From the NCBI RefSeq assembly GCF_024054565.1, contig NZ_JAMXLR010000092.1:744001-808000 (forward strand): a DNA stretch of 64,000 nucleotides. The letters are read 5' to 3'. This DNA comes from Aeoliella straminimaris. Its GTDB lineage: Bacteria > Planctomycetota > Planctomycetia > Pirellulales > Lacipirellulaceae. Under the pieces are notes generated by a model. The model searched no databases. It was not told where the DNA came from and saw only the letters and a list, made by a program, of their open reading frames with translations. Below, piece after piece: positions 18,776-29,600 of the stretch; the first letter of the stretch is position 1, and every line of letters starts with the position of its first letter. Position numbers and translations under genes: made by a program.

Positions 18776-21268
18776 TCAGGCGAGGTAACTGAGCCGGCGA
18801 ATAATCCATTCCAGGCAAAGCGCGCCGGCCACCACGGCCAGCAGCCAGAACGATTGATCACGGGCGAATTGCTTGTCTATCGAGCCAATGACACGTTTGC
18901 TGCGGGATTGGCTCGGGGTGGCCGCTACCAGGTTGGGAAGTGTCTGGGTACCTGCCAAGGCGTGCTGCGAACTTGGGTAGTAGTAACCACCGGTCTGTTC
19001 GGCCAGGCTTTCGAGCAGTTTGGTGTCGCGAGTGGTTTGCCCCACTTCGAGTTGAGGGGTAGTTACGCGAATCGAGCGGCTAAGTTCATCTGTCGAGTCG
19101 GGCACGGGAAGCGACAACCGGTAGGTTCCTGGTAGTACGACGCGGAATTCGCCGGCGAAGTTCCCCGCGCGGGCATCGTCGGCGGCCAGTGTCAAACGAT
19201 CGCTCCGCCCGCCTGGCATCTCGATGTCGAGTGTTACGCTGTCGGCTACCAGAGGCTCCATTTGCAGGTCGCTCAGCATCACTCGCACCGGCACCGTGGC
19301 ACCGAGTTCGTATCGATCTTGCGAAACCAACAACTTGCCGCGGGGCGAGCCCTGCAGCAGGCGAGCCTGGCTGGTATGACGCAGCATTGAAGTCCACAAC
19401 CGGTCGTAGTAGTTGGTGTCGAGTTTACGTAGCCGCCACATTTCGCCGCTGCCGATGAACAGCACCTGCCCGGCACCGTAGTAGTGCCCCACCAGGTAAG
19501 CGGGGCCATGGTCGTCGACCTCGGGGATGCCGGCATAGGCATACACCGTGGCACCCGGCTTGGGGCCATTGTGTTCCAACACGCTGTACACACCGTCGAA
19601 CTCGTCCCAGGCCAGCGCGCTGTCATCAGAACTGTCGGCCAGCCACAGGAACTCCGCTTCCTCGCCTTCGCGGGTGAACTGGAGCGCCCGTGTAGTGTCG
19701 CGGTTGTCGTCGTCGCTGCGCAGATCGAGCAGTTGCTCAGGCACGCTTACTGGGTACAGGCCCCGGATGGTGCGCATGCGAGTATCGACTCCCCAGCGAG
19801 GCGTATTTACCCGGCCTGGGATCACGATCAATCCGCCCGCCTGCTGCGCCACCCATTGTTCCAGCCAACGAACCTGCTCGGCAGATAGCTGCGACCAATC
19901 GGGGTCGAAGGCGACGATGGCGTCGTACTTCGAAAGCTGTTCGGCGGTGGTTGGGAACTCGGTGAGTACTTCGTTTGCATCCTGCGAGATTCCTGGAGGG
20001 CTGCTGGCCAGCAGCACGTCGACCACGAAGCTGGCGTCGCGCATCAATTGGTTTCGCAAGAACCGGTAGTCGCGCGTCGGGCCGCCGGCGTACAGCAGCA
20101 CACGGGTTTGGCGATCGATGACGGACACGTCCGCTTGCTGCGCATTGTCGTCGAGCATCGCTTCGCGCGGTGCAGGCAGGGCGCGGATTTCGTAAACGTA
20201 GTCGCCAGGCTCTGGCGGATCGGTTTCGATGCGGACCGTTTCGAGTGCGTCTGTGCCGACCACCGCCAGAGTGTGCGTCTCTACCACTTCCCAATCCCCT
20301 GGAGCCACCTCCTCGTTGTTGGCAGTGGCCGGACGGCGGGATAGCTGCAATTCGACTTGCTGCCCGGCCAGGTCCTGAGCGTGAACGATCGCTTGCAGCG
20401 TGAGTTTGTCACCTGGATAGGCCCGCTCGGGGGCAATGAGTTCGCGGACCACGATGTTGGCCGGTGCCGTGGTGGGGCCAAAGCCTACGGCATGGACTTT
20501 CACATTGGCATCGGTCGCTGCTTCCGCCGCCGCGGCCAGTTCGAGCCCACGGTTCTGTCCGCCGTCGGTCAACACGATGATGCCGGCCAGCGGCAGGCCC
20601 TGGTAACGCTCGAGCGTCGTGGCAATTGCATCGCCTAATCGGGTCTCGTGACCTTCGGGAACAATCTGCGAGGCCAGTTTGTCGTAGTCGAACGGCTCGG
20701 GCAAGTCGGCATCATCCTTCGACTGCTGGGCCGTACCTTCCTTCGATGCAGGCGACTGGGGCATGTAGGCCAGCGGGCGTGTCGCTTCGCCGAGCGCCAC
20801 AATGTCGATATCGTGAGCCCTGCTCATGTCCTCGAGCAGTGGCGACTTGGTCAGCAGCGACTGCAATTTCTCGGCCCGGGTTGCCCTGTCGCTGGAAGTG
20901 GGTTCGGCGTCCGGCAGGTCCATGCTCAAACTAGTGTCAGCCAGCACTGCCACCCGCGAGGGCTCGACCACCTGCGAACTGCTGCGTTTTTCGAGACCGA
21001 GGAAGAACGCCACGAGTCCGGCAATGGCGATGGTTCGCAACAGTGCGAGCACAATTGCTTTGGTCACGGAGATGGTGCGTGCTTCGCGACGGTACACGCT
21101 CCAGACGTATGCGAGCAGCGCCAACAGACCGAGCACCAACGCTGGTCCCACCCACCAGGCGTCGCCCAGCGACTCCAGCCGCGCAAATTCATAGACCGCG
21201 TCGCCGGCCACTTTGGTGGCGGCCAGCGGCAGGCTGAACTGCGTCATGCTTGAGCTAAGGGGAAACAT
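18776..21268 (-). CDS. Membrane protein with VWA domain and class I glutamine-amidotransferase-like domain
   Basis: An 830-aa protein (a second ATG at 21247 is possible; neither start has a clear ribosome binding site). Two N-terminal transmembrane helices (about 40-58 and 70-90) are followed by a von Willebrand A-like domain with the MIDAS-type motif D111-T-S-L-S115 and LTDGGQNRG. The middle (about 400-660) resembles the GATase1-like fold found in such planctomycete proteins (YAGGPTRDYRFLRNQL, YDAIVAFDPDW, GGLIVIPG) without an evident catalytic Cys. A last transmembrane helix lies near 805-825. Metal-dependent protein binding in the periplasm is the expected role; the partner is unknown. Confidence 0.8.
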   Translation of the reverse strand: MFPLSSSMTQFSLPLAATKVAGDAVYEFARLESLGDAWWVGPALVLGLLALLAYVWSVYRREARTISVTKAIVLALLRTIAIAGLVAFFLGLEKRSSSQVVEPSRVAVLADTSLSMDLPDAEPTSSDRATRAEKLQSLLTKSPLLEDMSRAHDIDIVALGEATRPLAYMPQSPASKEGTAQQSKDDADLPEPFDYDKLASQIVPEGHETRLGDAIATTLERYQGLPLAGIIVLTDGGQNRGLELAAAAEAATDANVKVHAVGFGPTTAPANIVVRELIAPERAYPGDKLTLQAIVHAQDLAGQQVELQLSRRPATANNEEVAPGDWEVVETHTLAVVGTDALETVRIETDPPEPGDYVYEIRALPAPREAMLDDNAQQADVSVIDRQTRVLLYAGGPTRDYRFLRNQLMRDASFVVDVLLASSPPGISQDANEVLTEFPTTAEQLSKYDAIVAFDPDWSQLSAEQVRWLEQWVAQQAGGLIVIPGRVNTPRWGVDTRMRTIRGLYPVSVPEQLLDLRSDDDNRDTTRALQFTREGEEAEFLWLADSSDDSALAWDEFDGVYSVLEHNGPKPGATVYAYAGIPEVDDHGPAYLVGHYYGAGQVLFIGSGEMWRLRKLDTNYYDRLWTSMLRHTSQARLLQGSPRGKLLVSQDRYELGATVPVRVMLSDLQMEPLVADSVTLDIEMPGGRSDRLTLAADDARAGNFAGEFRVVLPGTYRLSLPVPDSTDELSRSIRVTTPQLEVGQTTRDTKLLESLAEQTGGYYYPSSQHALAGTQTLPNLVAATPSQSRSKRVIGSIDKQFARDQSFWLLAVVAGALCLEWIIRRLSYLA

Positions 21269-21295
21269 CAGGTTGGGTGGACTGCGAGGGGAGGA

Positions 21296-23509
21296 TTATT
21301 CGTGGAAACTGCAAACGTAGGCCAGGGCTTGCTCAGCCACCAGTGCCAGGACCAGCGACGCGAGCAGGACTTCGGTCCAACTCGATTCGCTGGGATTCGC
21401 TTCGGTCGAGAGTTCATCGGCATAGCGCAGGGCGAACTCGTCGCCCGCGAATTTCTGACGCAGCGTCGTGTCGGCAGCCAGCGCCAGGTTGCCTTCGCCC
21501 GCGGCGGGGTTTACAGCGGCGAAGCGATCTTCGGTTCCGCCCGAATTGCGGTCGAGTCGCACACGGTACAAGCCGGCACGCTCGATCGGTTCGGAGGCGA
21601 TTACCAGTTGATCGGCCGCCGGATCGCCCGACAGCGTGGCCTGGTAGGGAGTACCGCGACCGACCCGCTGGATGGAGCCCGAGCCGGCGAACATCGCTCG
21701 GTCGGCAGGAATGCGGAGTGCGTCGCCAACGGTCAGTACGTCGTCGGCGGCCGCGCCATACGCCAGGTACCCGAACAGCTCGTTGGTCAGCACGACGAAC
21801 GCCGGATTGGGGCCGAAGTTCGACCAGCTGCCGAGCGTTCCTTCATCGGGCGAGACCTTGGTCAATTGCATGACGACCTTACCATTGCCGTAAGGTTTCT
21901 CCAGCACCAAGGGGGTGCCGTCCGCCAGAGAGGCAATGGCTTCGACGTCGTCGGTCTTGTCGTTTCGCCACCCTCGCTGCAGCGAGTAGTAGTAGTTCAC
22001 CCGCATCAAGCCCAGCATGCTGTTTCGCTCGCCGCGAAAGACGCTGAATGCCGGGTGGTCGGTCACACGGATGTCCGCCGCAGGATTCTCCGTGTCGTCG
22101 GTTTCCGGAATCCATTGAGTGGGCAGGTCGGGCGGAGCTGGGAACAGGCCTTCGCCGCTGGCGAAGCCCGTGCCGGCGTAATAGTCGCGGCGGATCGTCT
22201 CGCCCAAAGTTACCAGTAGACCCCCACCCGCTTCGACGAACGCGGCGACCTGTGCCAGTTGCTCGTCCTTCAGGCGTGGCACATCCAGCAGCGCCACGGC
22301 CGCGTATTGCGAAAGGTCGCCTGCCTCGGCGAAATCGCTCGCCTTGACCACGACCGGGGCCCAACCACTTTTCACCGGTCCGCCCGGCGCTAGTGCGGTG
22401 CCGACGTAGTACGACTCCCACCCATTGGGCGAGCCATCCACCAGCAGCACCTTCTGCGCTTCGGGGACATGGGTAGCGTAAACGTAGCGGTTATCGAGCT
22501 CTACCGCATCGGCGTCGATGCTGCCGGCGACCCAGTGGGCGCCGCCAGCGACGAACGTTGCGCGGAATCGACGATCGACGGTTTCACCGGCCGGGATGTC
22601 GCCCACTGGAACAGAAACCAGTGGGCTGCCATCTTGCTCCAGTTCGACTACCACTTCGCGAGCGGTGGAGGTGCCGTAATTCTCCACCGCCAAACGCATC
22701 CACATTTCCACACCGGTGGCGCGAACACCCGATTCGGGCTCCAGGCTCACCAGGGCCAGGTTCTCGTGCGGCTGACGCACGGTGCGGATGAACTGCAGCC
22801 CGGTGGACCGCTTCTTCAACGAGTCGACCACCTCCTGAATGGCGTCGATCTGCTGGACGTCGTGTTGGCGGAAGTCGGACACGACGTGCACCACCAGATC
22901 TTGATCGGGCGGTTGCAGGTCGGCTAGCTCAACCGCGCGACGCAGCGCTGGCAACAGCCCGGATGCGGTGTCGGTAGGCTGCGCCGTTTCCATGCGGGAG
23001 ATGAATTCCTGCCGCGACTTATCGTCGAGCTGCTGACGGAAGATTCCAGGGCGAGGGTCCTCTCCCCCCTGTTCCGCTTCGGAGAAACGCAAGATACTCA
23101 CCACGCTGGCGGTCGATTGATCGGCGGCCGCTTGGGCGATGTCGTTCGCTGCGCCAATGCCTTCCTTCCAGGCGGAAGTTTCCGCCCAGCGGTCGGTGGT
23201 CGAGTAGCTGTCGTCCAGTACCACCAAGTGATGCACCGGCCGGTTCAACAGACGACCGATCCAACCGCTACGAGCCGTGGGGCGGGCGAGCATCACGATC
23301 AACAGGGCAATCGCTGCGGTACGCAACAGCAGCAGCAACAGCTCCTGGAGGCTGATCCACGTCTTGCTACGTTCCTGGCTCTCCAGCAAAAATTGCATGG
23401 CGGCCCACGGCACTCTGCGCTGGCGACGCAGGTTCAACAGATGGATCACCAGCGGCAAGGCCACTAGCGGCAATCCAAACCAGAACACCGAGGGATATAG
23501 GAACGACAC
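21296..23509 (-). CDS. BatA-domain membrane protein with VWA-like region
   Basis: The N-terminus matches the BatA (aerotolerance regulator N-terminal) double-helix domain: YPSVFWFGLPLVALPLVIHLLNLRRQRRV, followed by a second helix ELLLLLLRTAAIALLIVMLA. A VWA-like segment begins with VVLDDSYSTTDRW, holding the D99-x-S-x-S103 pattern. Later parts include CARDB/beta-sandwich-like strands (ENYGTSTAREVVVELEQDG) and a GATase-like region (LLVDGSPNGWESYY, GGGLLVTLGETI). A C-terminal helix (LLASLVLALVAEQALAYVCSF) closes the 737 aa. It lies between DUF58 and VWA genes, the order usual for Bat-like loci in planctomycetes. Confidence 0.85.
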   Translation of the reverse strand: MSFLYPSVFWFGLPLVALPLVIHLLNLRRQRRVPWAAMQFLLESQERSKTWISLQELLLLLLRTAAIALLIVMLARPTARSGWIGRLLNRPVHHLVVLDDSYSTTDRWAETSAWKEGIGAANDIAQAAADQSTASVVSILRFSEAEQGGEDPRPGIFRQQLDDKSRQEFISRMETAQPTDTASGLLPALRRAVELADLQPPDQDLVVHVVSDFRQHDVQQIDAIQEVVDSLKKRSTGLQFIRTVRQPHENLALVSLEPESGVRATGVEMWMRLAVENYGTSTAREVVVELEQDGSPLVSVPVGDIPAGETVDRRFRATFVAGGAHWVAGSIDADAVELDNRYVYATHVPEAQKVLLVDGSPNGWESYYVGTALAPGGPVKSGWAPVVVKASDFAEAGDLSQYAAVALLDVPRLKDEQLAQVAAFVEAGGGLLVTLGETIRRDYYAGTGFASGEGLFPAPPDLPTQWIPETDDTENPAADIRVTDHPAFSVFRGERNSMLGLMRVNYYYSLQRGWRNDKTDDVEAIASLADGTPLVLEKPYGNGKVVMQLTKVSPDEGTLGSWSNFGPNPAFVVLTNELFGYLAYGAAADDVLTVGDALRIPADRAMFAGSGSIQRVGRGTPYQATLSGDPAADQLVIASEPIERAGLYRVRLDRNSGGTEDRFAAVNPAAGEGNLALAADTTLRQKFAGDEFALRYADELSTEANPSESSWTEVLLASLVLALVAEQALAYVCSFHE

Positions 23510-23539
23510 GTCAGTCAGGCGGGCAGTTGTTGGGTGGGG

Positions 23540-24451
23540 TTAAATCTTGGCGCGTTGCGCAAGCGCGCGGCGGGCGATGATGGCGGTCAAGGCGGCGTCC
23601 AATGCGTCGCTGGTGCGGATCAACGAATAGTCGACCGCGTTTGCGGCACAGGCCTTGCGCACGCGGGTCAAATAACGTTCCAGGGCTTCCATGTAACCTT
23701 TGCGGAGCGCACGAGGGTTGCAGTCGACAATGTCGTCGACCTCCAGGCCTTCGAACCGTACGGGACCGCGAAACGTGAAATCGAGTTCCTCATCGTCCAT
23801 CACGTGCAGCACCACTACATCGTGTCCCATTCGCCGCAGTGTGACCAGCCCTTTTAGCAGTTGGTCGGTGTCGCACAGCAGGTCCGAAATCAGGACGATC
23901 ATCCCCTTGCGAGGATTGGATTTGGCCACGTGGGCGAGCACGCTGTCGATGTTGGTCTTGTCGCGTGGTTCAATCGATTCCAGTGCCCGGGCGATCCTTG
24001 TCAGGTGACTTCGTTGCGTGCGGAGCGGCACTTCGTGGCGGATTTGATCGTCGAACACCGTAACACCCACCGAATCGCTTTGCTTTAGCAGCAGGTAGGC
24101 GAACGCCGCGGCGGCAGTCGCAGCGTAGTCGTGCTTGGTCATGTCGGCCGAGCCGTAGTTCATGCTCGCCGAACCATCGACCACCAGGGTGCAACGCAGG
24201 TTGGTATCTTCTTCGTACCGCTTGATGTAAAGGCGGTCCTGCTTCCCCCACACCTTCCAGTCGATATGGCGCAAGTCGTCGCCCTTGGAGTACTCGCGGT
24301 GTTCGCGGAACTCGACCGACTGCCCGAAGTACGGGCTGCGATGCATACCGGAAAGCAGACCTTCGACAATGTACCGTGCCCGCAATTCGAGCCGGCCGAT
24401 GCGACGGACGACCTCAGGAAGCAAAGACTTTTTGGAAGCGGGGGTCACCAC
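23540..24451 (-). CDS. DUF58 domain protein
   Basis: A soluble 303-aa protein. The DUF58 signature is clear: FREHREYSKGDDLRHIDWK at about 49-67, then the MIDAS-like motif D92-G-S94-A-S96. DUF58 proteins accompany MoxR ATPases and are thought to be chaperoned or activated by them. The GTG start at 24451 lies 38 bases inside the moxR gene, so translation is very likely coupled. Ends 30 bases before the BatA-like gene. Confidence 0.92.
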   Translation of the reverse strand: MVTPASKKSLLPEVVRRIGRLELRARYIVEGLLSGMHRSPYFGQSVEFREHREYSKGDDLRHIDWKVWGKQDRLYIKRYEEDTNLRCTLVVDGSASMNYGSADMTKHDYAATAAAAFAYLLLKQSDSVGVTVFDDQIRHEVPLRTQRSHLTRIARALESIEPRDKTNIDSVLAHVAKSNPRKGMIVLISDLLCDTDQLLKGLVTLRRMGHDVVVLHVMDDEELDFTFRGPVRFEGLEVDDIVDCNPRALRKGYMEALERYLTRVRKACAANAVDYSLIRTSDALDAALTAIIARRALAQRAKI

Positions 24452-25454
24452 TGAGTTGGTCCTCGCGGGCGGGTAGGTTTTCGATTAAGCGGCCGACCAC
24501 GTCGTCGGACGTAATGCCTTCACTTTCGGCCGTGTAGTTCACCAGCAGCCGATGACGCAGGACGGGCGCGGCGAGTGCCTGGATGTCTTCCAGGGCTACA
24601 TGCGGCCGTCCCATCATCAAGCTCCGCCCCTTGGCTCCCATCAGCAAGTACTGCACGGCCCGCGGTCCGGCGCCCCAGGACAGGTTTTCCACTGCGAAGG
24701 GATCGGCCTCCGGCTCGCCAATGCGGGTCGACCGCACCAGGGCCACCGCGTAGCGAATCAGGTGTTCGCTCACCGGCACCAGTCGTACCATGTGCTGTAT
24801 CTCCAGCACCTCTTCGGGAGCGAGGACCGGCTCGACCTGGAAATCCTGCACGCTGGTCGTGCGGCGGGCGATTTCGACTTCGTCCTCCACCGAGGGATAG
24901 CGAACCAGTACCTTGAGCATGAACCGGTCCTGCTGCGCTTCGGGCAGCGGGTAGGTGCCTTCCTGTTCGATGGGGTTCTGCGTGGCGAGCACAAAGAACG
25001 GATCGCCGATCTGATGGCGAACCATGCCCACCGATACTTGTCGCTCCTGCATCGCTTCCAGCAGTGCCGCCTGCGTCTTGGGGGGCGTGCGATTAATTTC
25101 GTCCGCCAAAATCACGTGGGCAAAGATCGGCCCGCCCAGGAACCGCATCTCGCGCTGACCGGTCGACTTGTTCTCTTCAATGATGTCGGTGCCGATGATG
25201 TCGGCCGGCATCAAGTCGGGCGTGAACTGAATGCGGTTGAACGTCAGGTTCAGCGACTTGGCAAGCGTGCTGATGAGCAACGTCTTCGCAAGTCCCGGCA
25301 CACCTTCCAGCAGGCAATGGCCTCGGCAGAATAGCGTAATCAACAGTTGGTCGATTACCTCTTGCTGGCCCACGATAACTTGAGAAAGTTGCTGGCGGAT
25401 CCGGTCGGCTGCGGCATTGAGCCGATCAACGGCGGAGGGGTCTTGTTCGTGCAT
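24414..25454 (-). CDS. MoxR-family AAA+ ATPase
   Basis: AAA+ chaperone-like ATPase of 346 aa. Walker A is G51-VPGLAK-T58, Walker B with sensor region is VILADEINRTPPKTQ (D118, E119), and the MoxR hallmark LLEAMQERQVSVG follows. The C-terminal lid includes DVVGRLIENLP. MoxR proteins act on VWA/DUF58 partners, here encoded directly downstream in the same direction. The gene overlaps the DUF58 start. Confidence 0.95.
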   Translation of the reverse strand: MHEQDPSAVDRLNAAADRIRQQLSQVIVGQQEVIDQLLITLFCRGHCLLEGVPGLAKTLLISTLAKSLNLTFNRIQFTPDLMPADIIGTDIIEENKSTGQREMRFLGGPIFAHVILADEINRTPPKTQAALLEAMQERQVSVGMVRHQIGDPFFVLATQNPIEQEGTYPLPEAQQDRFMLKVLVRYPSVEDEVEIARRTTSVQDFQVEPVLAPEEVLEIQHMVRLVPVSEHLIRYAVALVRSTRIGEPEADPFAVENLSWGAGPRAVQYLLMGAKGRSLMMGRPHVALEDIQALAAPVLRHRLLVNYTAESEGITSDDVVGRLIENLPAREDQLSGDPRFQKVFAS

Positions 25455-25519
25455 GCTTCGCAGGTGGTAAGTGAAAAAGTGATGCAGGCCTTACTTGCCA
25501 GGCGGCGGATGCGAGATCG

Positions 25520-26560
25520 CTACCGCTGGTAAATTGGCAAGGCTGCGTTGTCGAGTTGTAAGATGATCAAGTTGAGCGAGGTGGTATAGACCTGGCCGAT
25601 GTAGCCCTGATCCCACACCACACCTTTTCCGTTCTCCAAGGTGACGGGCTTCGCCTCGCGGAGCAATTTCGCATAGGTCGTGTTGCGATAGTCCGTCCAG
25701 ATCTCGCCCGCTTCGCGGTACTGTACCTGTGAGTAATAAAAGTGGGCGTAGTGCCAGTGTCCGTAGTTGTTTTGACGACCGCCGCCCAAGTGCTGCTCAC
25801 AATACTTCAGCATGCGGGGCACGTAGTCGTCGTCGTATTCACCCGCATTGAACAGGCAGGCTACCGCCGCAGCGGTAATGGCGGGTCGGCCACCACCACC
25901 TTTGCTGCTGTATTGCACGCCACCATCGCGTAGCGTGCAGTCTTTAATGTACTTGACTGCTTTGTCGATGACCTCTTTGGGGACAGGAATTCCCGCGTTT
26001 CGGCAACTCCGCAGTCCCTGCACCTGGGTAATGGTCGTGGAACCTTCGTCAAAACCGTTGCCATCCTTTGCACTCACATAGCCCCATCCACCAGCATCGG
26101 TTTGGGCCTGGCCGGTAAAGCGGACCGCCTTGGTAAGTACCTGTACCAGTTCTTCTCGACGCTGCGCGTCTTCTTCTTCACCCAGCACCTGCGAAAGGAA
26201 CAGCATGGCGAAACCATGGCCGTAGGTGTAGCGGTCGTCACGCAGGGGATCGCCAATCAGCCCATTGGGGCGGCTCTGGCTCACCAAGTAATCGACCGCT
26301 CGGCTGATGTTATCGGCGTAGCGTCCCTCGGTGGTGGTCGATCCCTCGCACAGCATGGCGAGTCCGGCCAGCGAGGTCATGGCGGCCGGATAGCGTCCTT
26401 GAGCGGTCCAGTGTCCTAGACGCTGTTGGCGAGAAGCGAGCCAATCAAGACCCTGCACTACCACGCGATCGACTTCCGGGTCGCTTCGGGCGGCAACCGC
26501 TGGACTGCACAAGGCAATCAGCGCAATCGACACCGCCAGCATTTTCCGTGAGGAACACAT
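25520..26560 (-). CDS. Secreted terpene-cyclase/prenyltransferase-fold protein
   Basis: Start at ATG 26560, with GGAG eight bases upstream and a signal peptide (KMLAVSIALIALCSPAVAA); a longer frame to 26578 adds six residues. The 346-aa protein carries alpha/alpha-barrel repeats of the prenyltransferase/squalene-oxidase type: VQGLDWLASRQQRLGHW, AVDYLVSQSRPNGLIGD, TQVQGLRSCRNAGI, YIKDCTLRDGGVQYS. It lacks the DXDD acid motif of squalene-hopene cyclase. Secretion also argues against a terpene cyclase. Similar proteins are common in planctomycete genomes and have no proven role. It is 65 bases upstream of moxR. Confidence 0.82.
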   Translation of the reverse strand: MCSSRKMLAVSIALIALCSPAVAARSDPEVDRVVVQGLDWLASRQQRLGHWTAQGRYPAAMTSLAGLAMLCEGSTTTEGRYADNISRAVDYLVSQSRPNGLIGDPLRDDRYTYGHGFAMLFLSQVLGEEEDAQRREELVQVLTKAVRFTGQAQTDAGGWGYVSAKDGNGFDEGSTTITQVQGLRSCRNAGIPVPKEVIDKAVKYIKDCTLRDGGVQYSSKGGGGRPAITAAAVACLFNAGEYDDDYVPRMLKYCEQHLGGGRQNNYGHWHYAHFYYSQVQYREAGEIWTDYRNTTYAKLLREAKPVTLENGKGVVWDQGYIGQVYTTSLNLIILQLDNAALPIYQR

Positions 26561-26647
26561 AGTGGCATCTCCATACACGAGGACCGTGGTCGCGCCTGGC
26601 CTGCATAATCGTTACTGCCGACAACTCGATTGCGTGGGTCGTTGGGA

Positions 26648-29600
26648 TCAATCGTCGTCGTCGATAGGCGGATCACTCAGTGATCCGCCGGATAGCTTCC
26701 TTAGTATACCAAGTAAACCTGACCCTTGTCCTTTGGACACTCCTTCCACCTCCGCCAACGCCACCGGCTCGGGGGGCCTGGGGGAGTCCGTAAATTGCAA
26801 GGTTACCAGAGTATGCCTTAAATCCAGGGTCACGGTCGGTTCGGCCACATGATCGATGCGCATCGACCAGGGAGCCGGGTCGAGGGGGTACAGTTCGTCT
26901 TCCCGTAGCAGGCTGCGACCGGTCCGTTTGTCCAGGACGAGCACCCGCGTATGTCCGCTCTGGTTGCTGCCCTGGCGAGCTTCCTCGCGGCTAATAAACA
27001 CCAGCGCCGGCGAGGCCGTGGGTTGCATACGCCAGAGGCCCTGCCCGCGAACGCTTGCCGGGCGGTTCCAGTGCGGCTTGCCAGTTTGTGCGTCGAGTGC
27101 GTAGACATGCCCCGAGATGATGGGCGAGTTTTCCAGCATCTCGTTGCCCGCCGTGTTGTGCTGGGCGGTAGTCCGCGTGTTAGTTGCCAGAATCAGCAGA
27201 TCGTCCGAAGGCAACAGGTGAATGGTCTCGAGTTGCCGCTCGGGTTTCAGCTTCGCGGCAAATTTTATCTGCCCGGTGGCCGCGTCCACGGCCTCCAGTT
27301 CGCCCGTCGGCTCCATCACCAGTACCAGGTTCGACGACACAACTGGCTGAGTGGCCGAACCGCTGTAGGACCGCTCCAGCAACACCTTGCCAGATAGCAC
27401 GTCCACAACGCGTATCAAACGGCGTCCGGCTCGCAGTTGCGTGACAACGACGTTCCGTCCGTAGGTCAGGATGGTCTTTCCTTCGGGGTTCTGCCATTCG
27501 CCCAAAGTCGATCCGTCGATCATCGACAGCACCACACCGGTCACTTCGCCATCGGCCTTCAGGAACAGGTATTCTGAATCTCCGAAGGCCGCTCCATCGG
27601 CGGGCGTATCGCGGCGCTGCCACAACAGTTCGCCGTCCACGGTGCCGTAGCAACGCAGCAGCTCTTCACCACGCAGCACCACCCCCTGCGGCGTGGCCGA
27701 ACACAACTCGCCTGTGGGACCGTCCGTTTCTCCTTGGGTCGGCAGGGAGCGAATCACGGTGCGGCCACCCACTTGCACGGCTCGGAGCGTTCTTCGATTG
27801 CCGCGCGACGAGGGAGGACTGCTCCAGAGCAGCGGCCCCTCTTCCAACTCGCCCTGCCGCAGGTCGACCACGGCCACCTGATCCCCGGCACCAAGCACTG
27901 CAAAATGCCCGAACCGCATGCAGGCGAGTTCCGTGTTGGTATTGGAGTTTTGCAGGGCCACGAACTGCATTGGGATGCCGTGGGTCACTTCGCCGAACTG
28001 GTTCCAGGCGAACAACTGGTTTTGACTGCCATAGGAGAGTGCCAGAGTCACCGGCCCGTTGGTTGGCAGGCCGCACGAGTGTGGTTCGACCAGCAGTCTC
28101 GCGTTGGATCTCGATCGCAGGCCTCGACTGACGGTCGTATTGCGATTCGAGCCAGCGCGCCCTCGATCGATGGAGGTCTCCACCTTTCCATCGGGCCAGG
28201 TGCTGTGCGAAGTGAAGTACTGCTCCAAGGTGTCGCCCGACTCGAGCCCCGGTACCAGGGCTGCCACTTGCGCTCGCAACTCTTCCAGGCCACCGTTCGA
28301 CGCAGCTTCTTTCGCCGACTGCAGCAACAGCAACTCGGCCTCGGCGTAACGTTGAGTCGCCACGTACTCGTCTGCCAGCCGGAGCCTGGCAATGCGTCCA
28401 GCAGGGATGCCGCCGAAGTAACGTACCAGTCGTGCCAGCTTGCTGGTGGAAGGATCCACCTGGGCGTCGTCGAACCATTGCTGGACATCTTTGGCGATGC
28501 GCTCTCGTAGCGGCTCGTCGGCCATGTCCCAAAGCTCGTTCAATCGCGCGGCGAACCACCTTTCGGCCTGGACCTCGTGGTTATCGTTGCGTTCCAACAT
28601 CGCTTCGCGATCGATGAGGAATATCTTGTGAACGTATTCATAAGCTTCGGCGGGATCGGATGCTGCCAGCGAACCTTCGACGTTAAAGCGGTACAGTTCG
28701 AGCCGCTGCGGGGTATCGGTCGATAGCGAAGCCAGCAATTCGCTGTGTTGCTTGTACTGTTGGTAGTCATTGCGAAGTCCGGTGACCAACGCCTTGGTGA
28801 GCCGCATTTTCACTAATGAATCTTCCGCGTCCTGCTGGTGGGCTTCGAGCAGCAGGCGAATCGCCTGATCGAGATCTCCTTCGCCCCAAGCAAGTTCGCC
28901 TCGGACACGCAGCGTGTCGGCATTGGAAACCCCATCTTTTTCGTTTTGAGCCAACTGTTCACGCAGCAGCGACATCTGATCGAAACGTGCGAGCGATGTG
29001 GGCGATTGAGAAAGCAAGGCGCCACGGTGGAAGGCCAGGTTGCCAACCGATGCACCCTCGCGCAGCGCCAGCGCACGTTCGAACGTCCCGCTCGAGACGT
29101 TCACGATGCCAACCTGATTGTTGGACAAGGGCAACATCAAAGCGTCGTTGGTCAGCACTCCCAAGCCGGCTACCGTCAGTTCGTCAGGCAATTCCACGCG
29201 CGAGTTTTCGCTGGCCGGTTCGCCCGTTTCCAGATCCAGCAGCCCGACGTAGCGACCGGCGACCAGCACTACACGGTCTCCAGCCACTCCGGCCAGATAG
29301 TCGTAGTCTCCGCGCTCGATCGACCACCGTTTCTCGCCGGTGTGCCCGTCCAGGCAATATAGCTGTTCGCATTCCGGGGCGGTTACGAGCAACGCGTCGC
29401 CGCTGGCAATCACACGGTTGCGCTGCCAACGGCTGGTGAGTGCCGGTTGGTAAGCGCCGAACTGTTGCTGCCAGCCAGTGGTGGCTCGAGTCGCAAGATC
29501 TTCGTCGACTTCGAAACGAAAGGCCCATTCCAGTGAGTGCTTCACGGGATCAACAGCTACCACACTGCCAGCGCCAGTCGGACAAAGCACCAGCCCATTG

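Noticed and set aside
25520..26560. Squalene-hopene cyclase
   Set aside because: The repeat fold fits, but the DXDD acid motif is absent, the length is half that of the cyclase, and a signal peptide is present.
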